DNA from: Lineus longissimus
Lineage: Eukaryota; Nemertea; Pilidiophora; Heteronemertea; Lineidae
Assembly: GCF_910592395.1 (NCBI RefSeq)
Contig: NC_088317.1
Coordinates: 2,356,001 to 2,420,000 of the forward strand
Direction: 5' to 3'
Length of the DNA: 64,000 nucleotides
The position numbers were made by a program, and so were the translations under genes. Every line of letters starts with the position of its first letter. The first letter of the stretch is position 1. Below the pieces are notes generated by a model. The model ran no database searches and was not told the DNA's origin. It saw nothing but the letters and a program-made list of their open reading frames with translations. Positions 13,431 through 26,700 of this stretch are shown one piece after another.

Positions 13431-14736
13431 CTCACTTTTAATCTAAATCACCATGTTGATTACCGATACTTGAAGGGGTGGTACATAACTGTAGCATGCA
13501 CTTCTTATCTGATAACTTTGTGTATATTGTAAAAAGCTGAATTTGTATTCGATTTGCATGATAAAATCCTCCTTTTGCTGAAAGAGGAGAGCATTTAGCA
13601 TAATTTGTATCACTGAAAAGTTGCTTGTAGCATAATATTCCCGGATGGAGACCTGGAACAACTGTACACAATACATGTATGTAGCACAGGATAATGATAA
13701 ACAATGTAAAATTAACCTATAGTGTATAATGCCTAACAGTGATCGTTTCTAGAATCATAACAGTACTAATTTTTACGTTTTCTTCTTATATTTCATATAT
13801 TGCGAGTATAGATCCTGATGTAAACTAGTGTGTTTTCTACTGGCAGAATAAATGAATGCTTATTTTGTGATATACTAGATGCTTTGTGTGCGTGTTCATG
13901 TGTACATAGATGGTAACCTACCGAGCTCAACCACTGTGTGTAAGCGTTCCGGACGATACACACAAGAAGACGAGTCCATTGTCAAGTTCTTTGTTATGCA
14001 GGGTATTTCAATACCACTCGGGCAAGTGTTATTTCCGCTATACAGTACTGGCGGCATTGAAATGTGCACTTGCTCACCCTAAAATAACGAAGGACGTGGG
14101 CAATGGACTGTCCTTTCTGTATTGGGTAAGAGGTGACGCGCTTGTCCACAGTGCGAATACCAAATGCACCAAAGCCCAGTCGAGGTCGGCGCCGCCATTT
14201 CCCTCACTTGGCTTTGTCACGTGGTCGCCGCTCTTGCACGCTTTTGATTGGCTTACTTCGGTGATGGATTGGACATGGTGAAAAGTGGGGACGAAGGTTA
14301 GTGCGTAGACCTGGTACGTACAATAAATATTATGTAAATGACAAATAAAAGATGGCCTAACATGCGTAACTCATATCTAATATTGCAAATATGTAGAATT
14401 GGTACGTGTAGGCTGTAAGTCGTGTAGTTAACCTTTGCACATGTCTCCTCACAAATCTTATATCAAAAAATGTCAAAATTCGCCAATGATATTTCACTAG
14501 TGTTCGAGCCGGGTGTTCGAGCAACATCATAATTCGACTTCCTTGTGTATAACATCTTGACCCTCAAGCTTTGACCACCTCCGCCGACCCGGACTCCTCC
14601 GTAATACCAAGGAGGTAACTAACGGACGGAGTACCTCTGATGATTCAGAATGTGTGTATAACTGCTTTTCTATATTCCTGGACCACAAGTTATTACGAAC
14701 GGCGACTCCTTTTGTGTACACATTGTCAATATAACA

Positions 14737-14862
14737 CAATGGGTGATATGAATAAAGACTAGCGAATGCTTTTACTTCAATTTTGTACAGAAAGGCCTAG
14801 TGTAAATGTACGTGAAGTTTTAGAAAAAAGCATTTGCTCGTCTTTATTCATAATACCCAATA
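14737..14862 (+). mobile_element. 126-bp MITE, copy A
   Basis: The element has inverted termini CAATGGGTGATATGAATAAA with slight decay at the right end. It is nearly identical, in opposite orientation, to the element at 53272-53397. Both are 126 bases, share the same internal sequence (around AAAGGCCTAGTGTAAATG) and encode nothing. Near identity over the whole length points to recent mobility. The host site here is the spacer just before a candidate terminal exon at 14928. Confidence 0.8.
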
Positions 14863-14927
14863 TTATGGAGACATAGTCCAGAATTATACGGCGTTGACTA
14901 ACTGTCATACCTGTTCTTTAATTTCAG

Positions 14928-14966
14928 GTGGACAACGACGCTGACCACAAAAACCTGCACTTTTAG
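14928..14966 (+). other. Candidate alternative last exon of the plakin gene
   Basis: A strong acceptor (TTCTTTAATTTCAG) is followed by a 12-codon frame, VDNDADHKNLHF, and TAG. A donor-like AAG|GTAGAT inside the last plakin exon at 12347/12348 is in phase 0 and would splice to it. The residues it would replace begin VDSNEKN, similar to VDNDADHKN. This is inference from splice sites and phase only; no transcript evidence is available. Confidence 0.35.
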
Positions 14967-16104
14967 GAAGACGCGACTCTTCCGATTGCGGAAGGTACAA
15001 ACTGCTGCTGTTTTGATTCAGAAGAAAGGAATAACGCTCTCCACGTGTCATTATGATCGTGTACTATTACATTACGATTGATAAAGTGTTTCAAAAGCCA
15101 CGCGCTTGCCAGTACATGGATAGTTTTTTTCCATCCGGGAATCGGAACCATGGTGTTTTTTTCGGACAGTATATCTTGCCGCAAATGTACCTGGAATCAA
15201 TTTAGGCGAACTTGTTAGTTGCAAAACGGAAGAAGTCGTACTTTGGCAAGCAGAAAAGATGTAGAACTGCAACGTTTTGGGTTGTTTGGTGTGATACTAT
15301 TTATTCAAGCGATTCAAATTGAAACTATGGCTCGTTGTCGAACGTTATATTACTTCAGTATTTCAGTTAAATCTAACTGTAACCGATTCTGTATTGTTTT
15401 CACATTAGGATTAGATTTTTAAAAGTACAGCACTTTGATGTGGAATGTAGATTATTAGTAGCCTGACACAGACACTGATGACTGTACATGAGAAGATTGA
15501 TAAATTTTAAAACATGTAAACCGAAAATACGCCGTTAATGTTCCCCCATTGGGATGGTGTAGTGTAGAGCATTTGAAACTCACACCACCACTCAATTCTG
15601 AATTGTTGGTCATAATATACTTTTTAATTTATAGTCCACGGCTGGAGTCGGGAACAACTTACTATATTAACATTCCACTTTATTTGATACAGTTATCGCC
15701 AGTAAATAAAACACCGTTTTCATTATTTGATATCAAGATATAATCGTTTTATTACTACATTACATTACATGTATACACGTATATTCATTGCACCTGTGTT
15801 TTTCTCACGCGTGGGCGTTTGAAGAAAAGGGTCTGTCCAATCACTTTAATTGCTCGTTACAAATCATAAAAGAATTACTTCTCAGAGTGCTTGTCACTGG
15901 TGCAGGGTCGCTCACTGGAACACGTTTTCTTCTTTCAATAGACCTAAAGATATGGAAAAACATATATGATTCAGATGAATAACGTTATTGACGGGTGGAT
16001 GAGCAAGCGCTCCAAGCTCAATGGACAAGCATGCAGTGCAATACATGCATGCATGTGTAACGTTGTTAATGCTAGGTGGCCATTATACGGAAACGACAGT
16101 GATT

Positions 16105-16165
16105 CTTCAGAGAGGCGAACCCACGACCTCGTCACTCTTACCACTATGCCACTCAGTGATCTCGC
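16105..16165 (-). repeat. tRNA-derived SINE fragment
   Basis: On the minus strand TGGCATAGTGG fits the polymerase III A box and GGGTTCGCCTC resembles a B box, but they are only about 20 bases apart. That is too close for an intact tRNA, so this is read as a truncated tRNA-derived repeat head. Confidence 0.4.
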
Positions 16166-17595
16166 CTTATGATTGAATCAACAGCGAAATCTACAGAATA
16201 TCATATTCATTCAGCATATTCATTCAGTATATCGACAATAATCTGTACCTAACTTAACATGACAGAATTTTTTAAATGTCGTGTTTCTCGGGATAGCAGA
16301 CAAGATGTGATCTTCATACCGGGTATTTCTTTGCGAACGGCCCCAGGTAAGTACACACAGCGAGGCTGGTAGACTGGGGCTTGGCCAGGCATACAGCCAT
16401 GGCGACACACCTCGAGAAATGCTCGGCAGACCTTGCTTCCAGTACACTCAAAACCCTACACAAAAGTAGATAGCATGTCGAAGCTAAAGTTAGATTTTGA
16501 TCAACTTGAGTGTGGAAATTCAGATTATGATGATAATGACGAAATGACGTCGATATGCAACTGCACGAATATGACATTTGAGACGGTTCTAAGGACTTTT
16601 GGGAGTACAAATTATGTCATGGAGGATCGCTAACTCTGCCAGTAAGCTAATAGCATGCGAGATGGATGTTTGCTAATTCCGGCCATAGGAAAATTGGAAG
16701 CTTTACGAAATCGGCCACTTACACTGCAGACTTGCTCAATTGGGATGCCCCCGATCAAGGTCAAACCTAACTGAAAAAAGTAAGAAACGGTAGATAAAGC
16801 TACCACTCAAACAACTGTAAATAACTCGGTCATCATTGCAAGGAAGATCGCATTGTGCATTTAGTACATTTCACAGAAATAATCTAAAAGACCAGGGAAA
16901 ATATAAAAATCACATTTTTTCAAAAATATCGAGCAGCAATCTTTTGGTTGGTAGCATCGACATGCGCTTTTTGACAATCACCAGTAACTGAAATATCTCT
17001 TTATCCATTTTCGACACTTCTCTCGTAATTTTTGCCTTAGGAACGAAGCAACTTACCAAGAACAGGGCAATGTATTTCATCATTTTGTTGCTGAAGCCGC
17101 CTCCAGAATGATTTGGATGAACTACACGGGAGCCAAGCCTCTTCAACTGTAGCTTAGTATTATCCGTTTCAAAAAGAACACAATTATGTCAGCCATGTTG
17201 AAGAATCAAATAATTCATTTTCTTTATCATATTTATGTTCGTTTAGACATTCAAATCAAGCTGAGCATTAAAAAACGCACAGGTAAATTTCAACACAGTT
17301 ATTCAATGAGAAGATTTTTCTAAGAAGAAAATCTGGAATAGTCCAAATTGTCACTTTTCCTCTACCGATTATTCTGAAATCAACAATAGGGCCAATGTAA
17401 TTATCGGTATCTGTACGATATGATAAGTAAACTAAGTTAAGTGAACCATAAATTGAAATGTGAAATCGATTCAGAGTACCGTCTACAGATGTTAATGTCG
17501 CTCCTTTCATGAGCACCAAAACTGCTTAGTCAGCATAAAGTCATTTTCGAAGAAAAACAATCTAACCATGATCTTGGGCAACAGCGAAGACATTT

Positions 17596-17634
17596 TCAAT
17601 CTCTTTTCTTTCGACAGAATCTCGATCTAAGATT
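17596..17634 (-). repeat. Second copy of the lectin gene's C-terminal tail codons
   Basis: On the minus strand these 13 codons encode NLRSRFCRKKRD and a stop, identical in protein to the true end of the upstream gene at 17728-17766 and 132 bases away. The four base differences are all synonymous (AGG/AGA twice, CGG/CGA, GAC/GAT). The similarity continues into the 3' UTR. A phase-1 AG lies just upstream (TTTGGAG|GA), so an alternative last exon is conceivable. A simple local duplication is the other explanation. Confidence 0.7.
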
Positions 17635-17727
17635 GTCCAATCCTCCAAAGTGCTAAGTATGTCATCATTAGGTAATTTTCGAAAATGGTAATAAACTAAA
17701 CCACGTTCTTGTTGGGCGGAGACATAT

Positions 17728-20700
17728 TCAGTCTCTTTTCTTCCGACAGAACCTCGACCTAAGATTGTATCGTAAACATTTGAATCCATGAATTATACTG
17801 CTGATGTCCATGAGAACCATGATAATCAAGAGGACGAACATGATGACCATGGCCAACGTTCCCACAGCTTCTGCGGAAGGGGATTCCATCGGTTCGGGCA
17901 CAAATATCTTTCCCTTTAACTTCAATTTCTTTGGTTTTGCTGAAATGAGACAAGAGCTATCAGTTGACGTACATAAATATATATACGTGGTCCATCGATC
18001 ATATTACAAGGACAAGCAGTCATGTGAAGGGTACCTCGTCTTGCATCACAGACTTAAAGTAACATGCTAGCATACACACAAGTACAAGCGTAACAACGGT
18101 TGAGTCCACAATAGACAAGGGTCCTTCATCTTGTGCACTCTTAACACACTGAAGTACCATTTGTGGGGAAACTGCGCAACTACAAATCTGAGGAACTCGA
18201 CCTAAAAAAGGGATTTTCACTGGAGTACACTGCCTAATTACACGTACGTGTACACACCCAAAGTCTTCCAAATAAATATTGTCTGTATTTACTGCTGCTA
18301 TGATGCTACTTCTATATCCGGGACGACAAAGGGATACTGTATGAGCTTCGGAGGTAGAACGAGGAAGTGCAGTGGTGAACAACACATCAAATGTTGGATA
18401 TCGTCTTATTCGCTAGTTTCCCTAAGTTCTACATCGACAACATCAGAAGCAGCCTGGCATAGCCAGTGGTTTTCATAATACTCCGCCTGTCTATGACGAA
18501 GGAATAAAAAAGCCTGATCTCAGGATACATCAGAAGGCACTTACGTCTACAAGGGAGCGGTCTAGGTACCCAGTCCGCTCCATTTCCACACTCCGTCCGA
18601 AGCTCGCTCTCACCGGTAAGAAACTCGACTTTCTCATTCACGCAGTAGTAATGGATGACAGTCTTGTATGCTGTTTCGTTGGAGGTCTTTGTAGTGTTGG
18701 CGGGGAGGGGCGGAGTTGGACACTCCAGTGCTGAAAAGGCACGTTAATGAAGGCTTGCTGCTACTAGGATAGTCTCCCGCTGCAAAACTACGATCGGTTC
18801 CATCAGCGGGTATGGGAAAACCACAGCGGGAAACGATCCAAGTCGAAACAGGCATTGACACAATTGCAGATGAGTAGCTCCGTAGGTCCTTTTAGCTGCT
18901 ATTTGTAGATACATGTATTGTGGGGTAATTTTACGGATATTTCTTTTTCGGAAACTGCCCCTCATTGGGCGGTAATAGTCGCAAAGAGCGCTGCATCGTT
19001 GGCAAAGAGCACATAACACCGGTGTAATGTTTTTGAGTGTTTCTGTTTTTGAGTGTTTCCCCTCATTGTTTGGGAACGCTCAAAAATAGATTGACGAGTA
19101 TTTCTGTGTATCCCCCTATTGAAAAGTCATGGCCTCTCTAGCTGCCTATTGTTTGGAAACACTGAAACATGGGGAACAACCACAGATGTTACACCGGCTC
19201 AAGACTGAACGCTTCGTGCAGACAGGAAGAACATAGCCCTCTCTAACTGACAGTAAATCCATTCGTGTCACAGACATTACTTTTGGAGCGAGCTTGCACG
19301 TGAAAAATGTATGGACGAAAGATGCATTCCCAATTACCTCTTCCACCGAACTCGTGAATGCGATGCCCAAAACTTACTTATGCAGTCCTCCAGTTTGCTG
19401 ATATTCCATCGTCCAATCTGCCAGTTGATGAAGTTCTCTCTGCAGGAAATCCACTTACTGACCACCCGGTCAGGGTACATGAACCCTGGGTTACATGTCC
19501 ATGCCACGCCTTCCTTGTAACGGTTCTTGGCGGAGCTGACTGTGGCGTTGCCGACTCTTGGAAAGGGTTCGCATTCTACAGCTGAAGTGCCAGAGAAACC
19601 CCATATCATGAACTCATAAAGATGGATTTTGTCGTCAGTGGTATTGGCTGGTAAACATGTTGGCGGCAACATAGCTATTTGATTCCGACATATTTGATGA
19701 TGACGTTGGAAATGGAGAGAGCCGACAGACTGATGGCGTTAGTAGAGGAACATCTACATGTACATGAACACGCATTATGTTGCATGAACTTTGGCTCCTG
19801 CTTCCAATAATTAAGGAGATTGGTTCCCGATTCATCATTTATTCACTCCTGAGGATAAAAGCTGGTTGTCTCCACATCCAAGACGTGTTCCCACAACGGA
19901 GTTCACCCAAAATAGCTCAGGGGGTCGGGTCCTACGTGTACGCCTGCTTAGAGGATGACCCCAAAAATTCATAATACCACTATTGATTTGCCAAAAAGGA
20001 TTGAAACTGATCGTGGTCTACTCACGTTCGCAAGCCTCTGGTACATCAATCCATTCGGCATCCGGGCCGCACCACCCCACCTTGGCACTCGTGTTATCGT
20101 AGGCATAATGATAGCCATGCTCACATGTGTATTCAACCCATGAGGGGAAGACGCGCTCACTTGAATTCCTTTCAGCGTATTTCACATCAGGTGGTTCCCT
20201 GCAACCTTTGGCTGGAAGCGAAATTCCTGGTTTCAGTAAGTTTTGAAAGAGACTTCGGAGAGAGACTTCAACTTCGGGGAGAGAAGAAATGGTGCACTCA
20301 CAATTCACTTGCGGTCATCCACTGGCGGATGATGATTATACTGAAAACTACACGAATCGGGTTTCCGAAGTTTTAACAACAGATGTCAGTGATGGTCTTT
20401 ATGGGTTTCCAAGCCATAACAACCATCACTGACATGAGACTGCTCGACCACGACCCTAGCTTGTTACCTACGTTCACAAGGCGCCAGGGACCCTTCGCTC
20501 CACTTTCCTGGATATTCACAAACATACTGCATCGAAGGCATCTTGGTGATGCTGGGCTCCGACGCCTGCCAGGCCTGTATTATTTTGTTAGTAGCAGTAG
20601 ATGCTGCAAACAGGGAGAAACCATTACAATGCAAATTAGATGAAGAATTGTTTTGCCTGGATTTGAAGCACGATCATCTGAAACAAAAACGATGGTCTCA

Positions 20701-23700
20701 GCACATAAAGTTGCAGTGAGGCGACGACAGTCCAGCAATCGACAAGAGAAGATTCTCCAAGTTGTTTCTCAAAGATTGCTTTCTTGTTGATGTAACCAGC
20801 GATCATGTAAGAGCTGTTTCTTGCTACCGAAGGTAGTACTTACCAGGCTTCTTAGCTTGCCATTCCTTGTATCGGAGTGTGTAGTTTGGCATCTCGTAAC
20901 CGGGCTGACAGGCGTACTTGATAGTGAGTTCGATGAAGGGCTTTGGTGGGTGTGGCTCCACGAATTTAGCCGATGGCATGGAAGGACATCGCTTGGCTAT
21001 GGGGCGAATAATAACAAGAATGGACATGGTAAGGAGCAAAACGTGGTATTTGTAATTAACATGCTGTATCGATTAACAACAAATACAGACTAGAGAAGAA
21101 TGGGTAACTCAAAATAACAAAAGATATTTGCAATTGACTTCCCTGGAAGGGTTGCTGTGTGGAAGCCAGTATGCATTGTCAAATAGATTGATACATTCTC
21201 ACTTTCAGATTGACTGAGGAAAAAATGGTATTTTCAATTTTGTGAAGTGATCAGAAGGATGTCTCTACCACTCAGTAATTTTTGTATTTTCAATAATACG
21301 TTCTTTTTAAACACAGGTGATTAAAATGGAGTAATCCGCGTTGTTCCACGGTTATGCATTAGCGTTTATCAAGAACACATGACACTGATATATTTTCGAA
21401 AACAATCCTACCTTCGTGTTGACAGACAAAGCTCTTCTTTTCCGAGCAGGGTTTTGTGTCCCACTTCCAACCCATTAGGAAGAATTCCTTAGCTAACATG
21501 TTCTTTACGAGACTGATGCAGACTTCCACTCCCTTGGCTGTCTTGGTGAGCAACTCGTCCGACAGCCAGTTAGAGTACGTAATATCATTTCCAGCGTACT
21601 TGAAGTCATCAGGAGAAGTAGTGCCAGCTTCGGTAAGAGAAAAAGAGACAGACTTAAACAATAAAGTTATACAGACACCAATATTATACTTCGTTTTCCC
21701 GAGCATGATGGTGAAGAATTGCAAAGACAGTCATGTTTGATCTGAACGTAAGGAATACCATGCTAGAATTACCATACCTCGCCGATTAGCCTAATGCCCG
21801 AGCGACACGGGACAATCTTTTGATTTCCATCACTGAAACACCCTCTTAATTGATATTCAACCGGATATCATTCTCGAGATATCTATTGGTGATCAAGTAA
21901 TGTCAGCAGTCATGTCTCCTGGCCATCATCAGATATTTCCTGTTTAGGCCTACCACTTGACGAATAAGCTTGGGAGTGTTACTTTGAAATATTGCTGTCA
22001 TTTTGGATGTTGATTGACGTATACAGCGAGAACCATACCAACTCTCCTTCCAAGCGTCCAATGGTCAAAATAATCATATCTGAGCACTTCATCAATGAAC
22101 TCCTGCTCATCATTGTTCTGAATGGAAAGGAGATCAGAGTTGTCCTTGGCTCTGCATACATCTATTGCCTCCGCCTGGCTGACTTTATCAGTGAGAAACA
22201 TATAACACATTCCGGTTTGGTTGCTGTAGGCCCAATTCTCGGATCGGCATGGGGTCAGGGAACGGGTATAGCCGTCTGGAATTGAGGTAGAAATAAATAA
22301 AACGGCGAATGTGCAAATGAATGTACATGTGGATCTTAAAGTCTTGTTTGATGACTACGCCACTTGAAGACCAAAATGTACATAAACAACACACACAAAA
22401 ATGTTATCATTTTACTTGATACTTTCTTTGAGGGCCCTTTAGCTAGCTGTTAAGAAGAGCAGGGACATGCGGAAAAGGCTAAATATCTGTTTTCCTGCAA
22501 AAGTCTTGGCTTCTACTAAAATTTTATACATTGTATTTAAAGCCGAATTAAGTTCAATATTAAAAGTTTACGATTAATTGTCTTACGGTGAAGATCCAGT
22601 CTGTGATTAAAGACTCTCGGAGAAGTGGTAGTGGTCGATAATGTCGTGGTAGTTGTAGTGGTAGTAGTAGGTGCTGCGGTTGTAGTTGTCGTCACAGGAG
22701 CTGCGTTTGTTGCGGTAGTACATGTGGGTACTACAGTTGTTGTGGTAGATGCTGCAGTGGTGGCAGTGGTAGGTGCTGCAGTAGTGGCAGTGGTAGGTGC
22801 TGCAGTAGTGGCAGTGGTAGCTGCTGCAGTAGTGGCAGTGGTAGCTGCTGCAGTAGTGGCAGTGGTAGGTGCTGCAGTAGCGGCAGTGGCAGATGCTGCA
22901 GTAGTGGCAGTGGTAGGTGCTGCAGTAGTGGCAGTGGTAGGTGCTGCAGTAGCGGCAGTGGTAGATGCTGCAGTGGTGGCAGTGGTAGGTGCTGCAGTAG
23001 TGGCAGTGGTAGGTGCTGCAGTTATTGTTGTAGTACATGCTGTATTTATGAATGTCGCTGAAGAAGAGAAAAGATTGCTTTGTCTTGTCGCATCATCAAT
23101 AATAGTACAAGTATATGTCATCTGACAGGAACCGTCCACCAGTCTAGTTGCGGTCACAATCTCCGACAACGTTGTGTTCATTCGGTTGGATACGAATCGA
23201 GTGATTTGTGAGGACGATAGAATAACGACCGCATGAAGTGCCTAAGTGGACAATTTGGCATAACAACTTCTTCTTCTTCTTCTATTTCTCAGCGTTCGCC
23301 CTACACTTGGAGGTGTTAATCTCTAGAAGTCTTCCCCCTTCAAGGCGTTTTACCTGCACTCGAATTGGATTTATTCGAATGAATGTGAGAAGACAGGAAT
23401 TTAAGTTCCTTGGAAACCATGTCGGTTCATAGAAATATACAATCCAGGGTTGTTCCAGGATCGAACCTTGGCCAAATTTAGCGGGAGTCAGCAGTGTCAA
23501 CCCCTTGGCTCCGAGGCCCCTCAGGCATGACAACATGACAATGACAAATAGTAACAGGGGTTAATTTCACCCCCCCCCCCACCCCCCCTTAATGGCTATG
23601 TCGATGTTGATGTAAAAAGTGTACAATCTTACCTTTTCCAGGAAGGTTTGGTACAACAGACCTCATTTCATCAGCGGTCAGGCTCACGTTGTACAATCGT

Positions 23701-26700
23701 ACATGAGATATGCAACCATCAAAATGTCGTTGATATTTACCAAATATCCGGGCCCCAATAATCAAATCCCCAGAAGTCTTATTTCTAAGGTCCAGATTCT
23801 TCAGAGAGGAAATCACCTTGGATATATTGTTCGAAACTAAAGTGACGAAACCTGAGTCCGAATCATAAGACACGCCCACCAGTGACCACGTGTTTTCTGG
23901 TACGACTACCTCGTCTGTGTATATGGCCGTTCCACCATAATAATAAATATATAAATTCTGCTTTGGATATGTCCATATATGTAAACCAATGCCTTCTTCA
24001 TCAGAAAGATATTCAACGATCGGCATAACTTCTTGAGAGGACGGATTAACCATTGCCACCACGGCAAAACTCTTCTTCACATTGAGAACTTCACATTTTG
24101 TAACCCGAAGAAAACTACTGGAGGCGTTGTCAAACTTATGGGAGGTGCCTGGTCCATATGGACCCTCCGAGAGCGTGACCTTCCCTACGACAACGGTATT
24201 GAAGATCCCTTTGTAATCTTTGAAACCAAAGGTTGAATTCAGTGGCCAGAATGCTACTGGGCTGGGTAGCGCTGCAAGAGAAAAAGCGTAGGGAAGGAAG
24301 AGATACTACGTTTCAATATGACTTTGTTGGACAGAAATATTAGTACTGTCCTTTAACTAACTCGTGTACTGATTTGATTTATCAATAAACAATTAAAACT
24401 CATCTTGACAGTATGTACAATGCTAGCGTAAGTGACAAAACGATCAATTCCTTCCTGTGAGTTGGCTGATATAGCCGCATTTAGACATGTTGGAGCCTCT
24501 TGGTTACCGTTAAAATAATGAATAATAAAAACAAAACTGTTGGATTGCTACAATATCAAGTGAGAACATACCCAGCCAGTTTCAAGTACACTGTCCATTT
24601 TTAGGGTGTCGCTTGAAATTGCATTTTTCAATAAATTCGAAACGTTTACCAGACAAAACACGTAACGTTGCTGGTGATAGTGAATCACGCTTGAAAGAAG
24701 TACAATATCATAATATCGATACGATGTGAAAAACAAATTAGAGAAGCTAGCTTCTCTTACTGCTGCTCCTCATAGACTTATAGTCATGCATGGAGGATCG
24801 GGTGAGGTGGTATCGGGTGTTTCAAAATGGCTGTGAAATCCAACTGACTTGAAATTCATTTCTTTAAAATGAAAATCAGTGCGTTCATTTGCACTTGTCG
24901 GTTTTGGCCCATCGACCCCATGAAGCAGTTTCGTGGGGGTCGATGCTATCAATATTTGCCCTGATAACCCTTTGTTAAAACAGTAGAACAATGGGAATTT
25001 AGGCCCAGGTGCGAGCGGGCTTTGTTTAAAGAGAATAGACTGTGTATTAGCTAAGTCTGAATTCTTTTATCTGCGAGGTAATAGGGGCAAGATAACGCAA
25101 TGCATGAAGTTCCTTCGTTTTCTGGAAAACGACATCCGGCCACTTTCGAAATCTTGGCAAGCTTGCGCTGCAGCCGTTGTGAGTTTGGTGGTAGGTGTCT
25201 AGTCCGTGTGATCAGCTTAGTAAACTTTTGATATATCAAACAAAGCAGAGATATTATTTTACCTTTGTCTCGATGTGGTAAGTAATTGAACCTACCTTTT
25301 TGTGAACACTTGATCCAAAATGATCCCAACTCCTCCGGTGTTAAGGCAACATCGAAAAATCTCATGGATGCCATGGATCCACGATAGTAGTGCCCCGTTT
25401 CTGGTCTTACACCAATTAGCAAATCAAGTTGGGTGTAAGATTTCAGGCCTTTGTCGACAGTCAACTGTTTCGATGTTTCGTTAACGACTACTACCATCGC
25501 ACCAGTATCTGCATTGTATGATACCCCCAGGAATGACCACACCTCTTTGGTGACTCTGATACCAGAATACATTTTTTTAGATTTCGATTTTGTTTTGACT
25601 TCATAATATGCAGAGCTCTTCCAAACCCAAACTTGTGTTGCGTGATAGTCACGTCCAGCCAAGTCGAACAGAAGTATAGGTGCATTTGTAACGTTTGGTT
25701 TCAACATAAGTGTAAACGAGAAACTCGTTGGTGAGTTTAATTTGCCCTTTATCTTGACCCGAAGATGTGGTAACTGCTTAAGGAAGCTGAGAGCCGTTTT
25801 GAGCTTCCCACAAGGCCCTACGATGAGTTGGACGTCAGTAGCTGTTGTGTTGAAAGCACTCTTGTCGTCTTCGAAGCCGTATGTAGAGTTGAAGGGCCAG
25901 AATATAGCAGGTTCCTTACCCGCGAGTCGGACTGAAAAGCAAATTTGATATGTTTCAGGCCATCATGAGATCAAGTTCTTGATATTCCTACCTTGTTTGA
26001 AATATCGAGAGTCGGAGTATATTTAAAACCACTGGTTATGTCAGGATGGCTTCAGGCGAGGGGCGTTATTTTTAACATGGTGCATTCGTTCATTATCATC
26101 GGCGTTACCGTGACCTATCAAATCACTGCAACATTGTGTTTTTGTGTTTCCGTTGGCCCAATGCATTCAATGGATATACGATCAGAGTCGTTCAATATTT
26201 GAAAGACTCTGATCGTATATTAATTGCTCGGACTCGAAAGCAGTACATCACACTGTCACACGGCATTCACCTTTGAAACGGACCTGCCTACTAGATACTT
26301 AGACTTCCTGATAGAACATTGTAAGTGGTGCTCGGAAGAAAAAAAACAAGGCAAAATAGAAATGTGTTTAGATAAATGGGTTGATCAACCTACCCGTTGG
26401 TATACATTTGTTCCAAAATGATCTCATCTCCACAGCAGTAAGAGCCACATCGAAAAATCGCAGGGTCGACAGAGCTCCCTCGAAGCTGGGAGTAAAGTTT
26501 GTTTTTCCACCAATGTGCAAGTCTTGTTGAGTGGAAGAGGCCAAGTTTTTGCTGCCTGTCTGCAGTTTTGCTGTTTCATTTACGACGGCTTCCATCAGTC
26601 CTGTATCAGCATTGTATGATACCCCAAGGAATGACCACACATTTGGGGTGACTGAAATCCCGGTGGAGAACCTTCGATTATAAGACTGTGTTTTGACTTC

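Larger units (their letters stand above)
12471..17727. other. Spacer between plakin and lectin/CCP genes
   Basis: Apart from the candidate terminal exon at 14928, I see no supported coding sequence. The stretch is rich in small repeats: a tRNA-like B box (13060), two inverted-repeat elements (13172, 13316), MITE copy A (14737), a tRNA-like fragment on the minus strand (about 16105-16165) and, at its right end, a duplicate of the lectin gene's last codons (17596-17634). Confidence 0.6.

Noticed and set aside
13910-14281. 123-aa plus-strand frame
   Set aside because: No domain, no matching splice sites into the plakin gene, and another frame overlaps it.
16105-16165. Functional tRNA gene
   Set aside because: The A and B boxes are too close and no cloverleaf with an anticodon arm can be drawn; kept only as a SINE fragment.
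22625-23125. 166-aa plus-strand Val/Ala-rich frame
   Set aside because: It is the antisense shadow of the 24-bp mucin repeat; the minus-strand frame fits flanking exons, splice sites and mucin composition.
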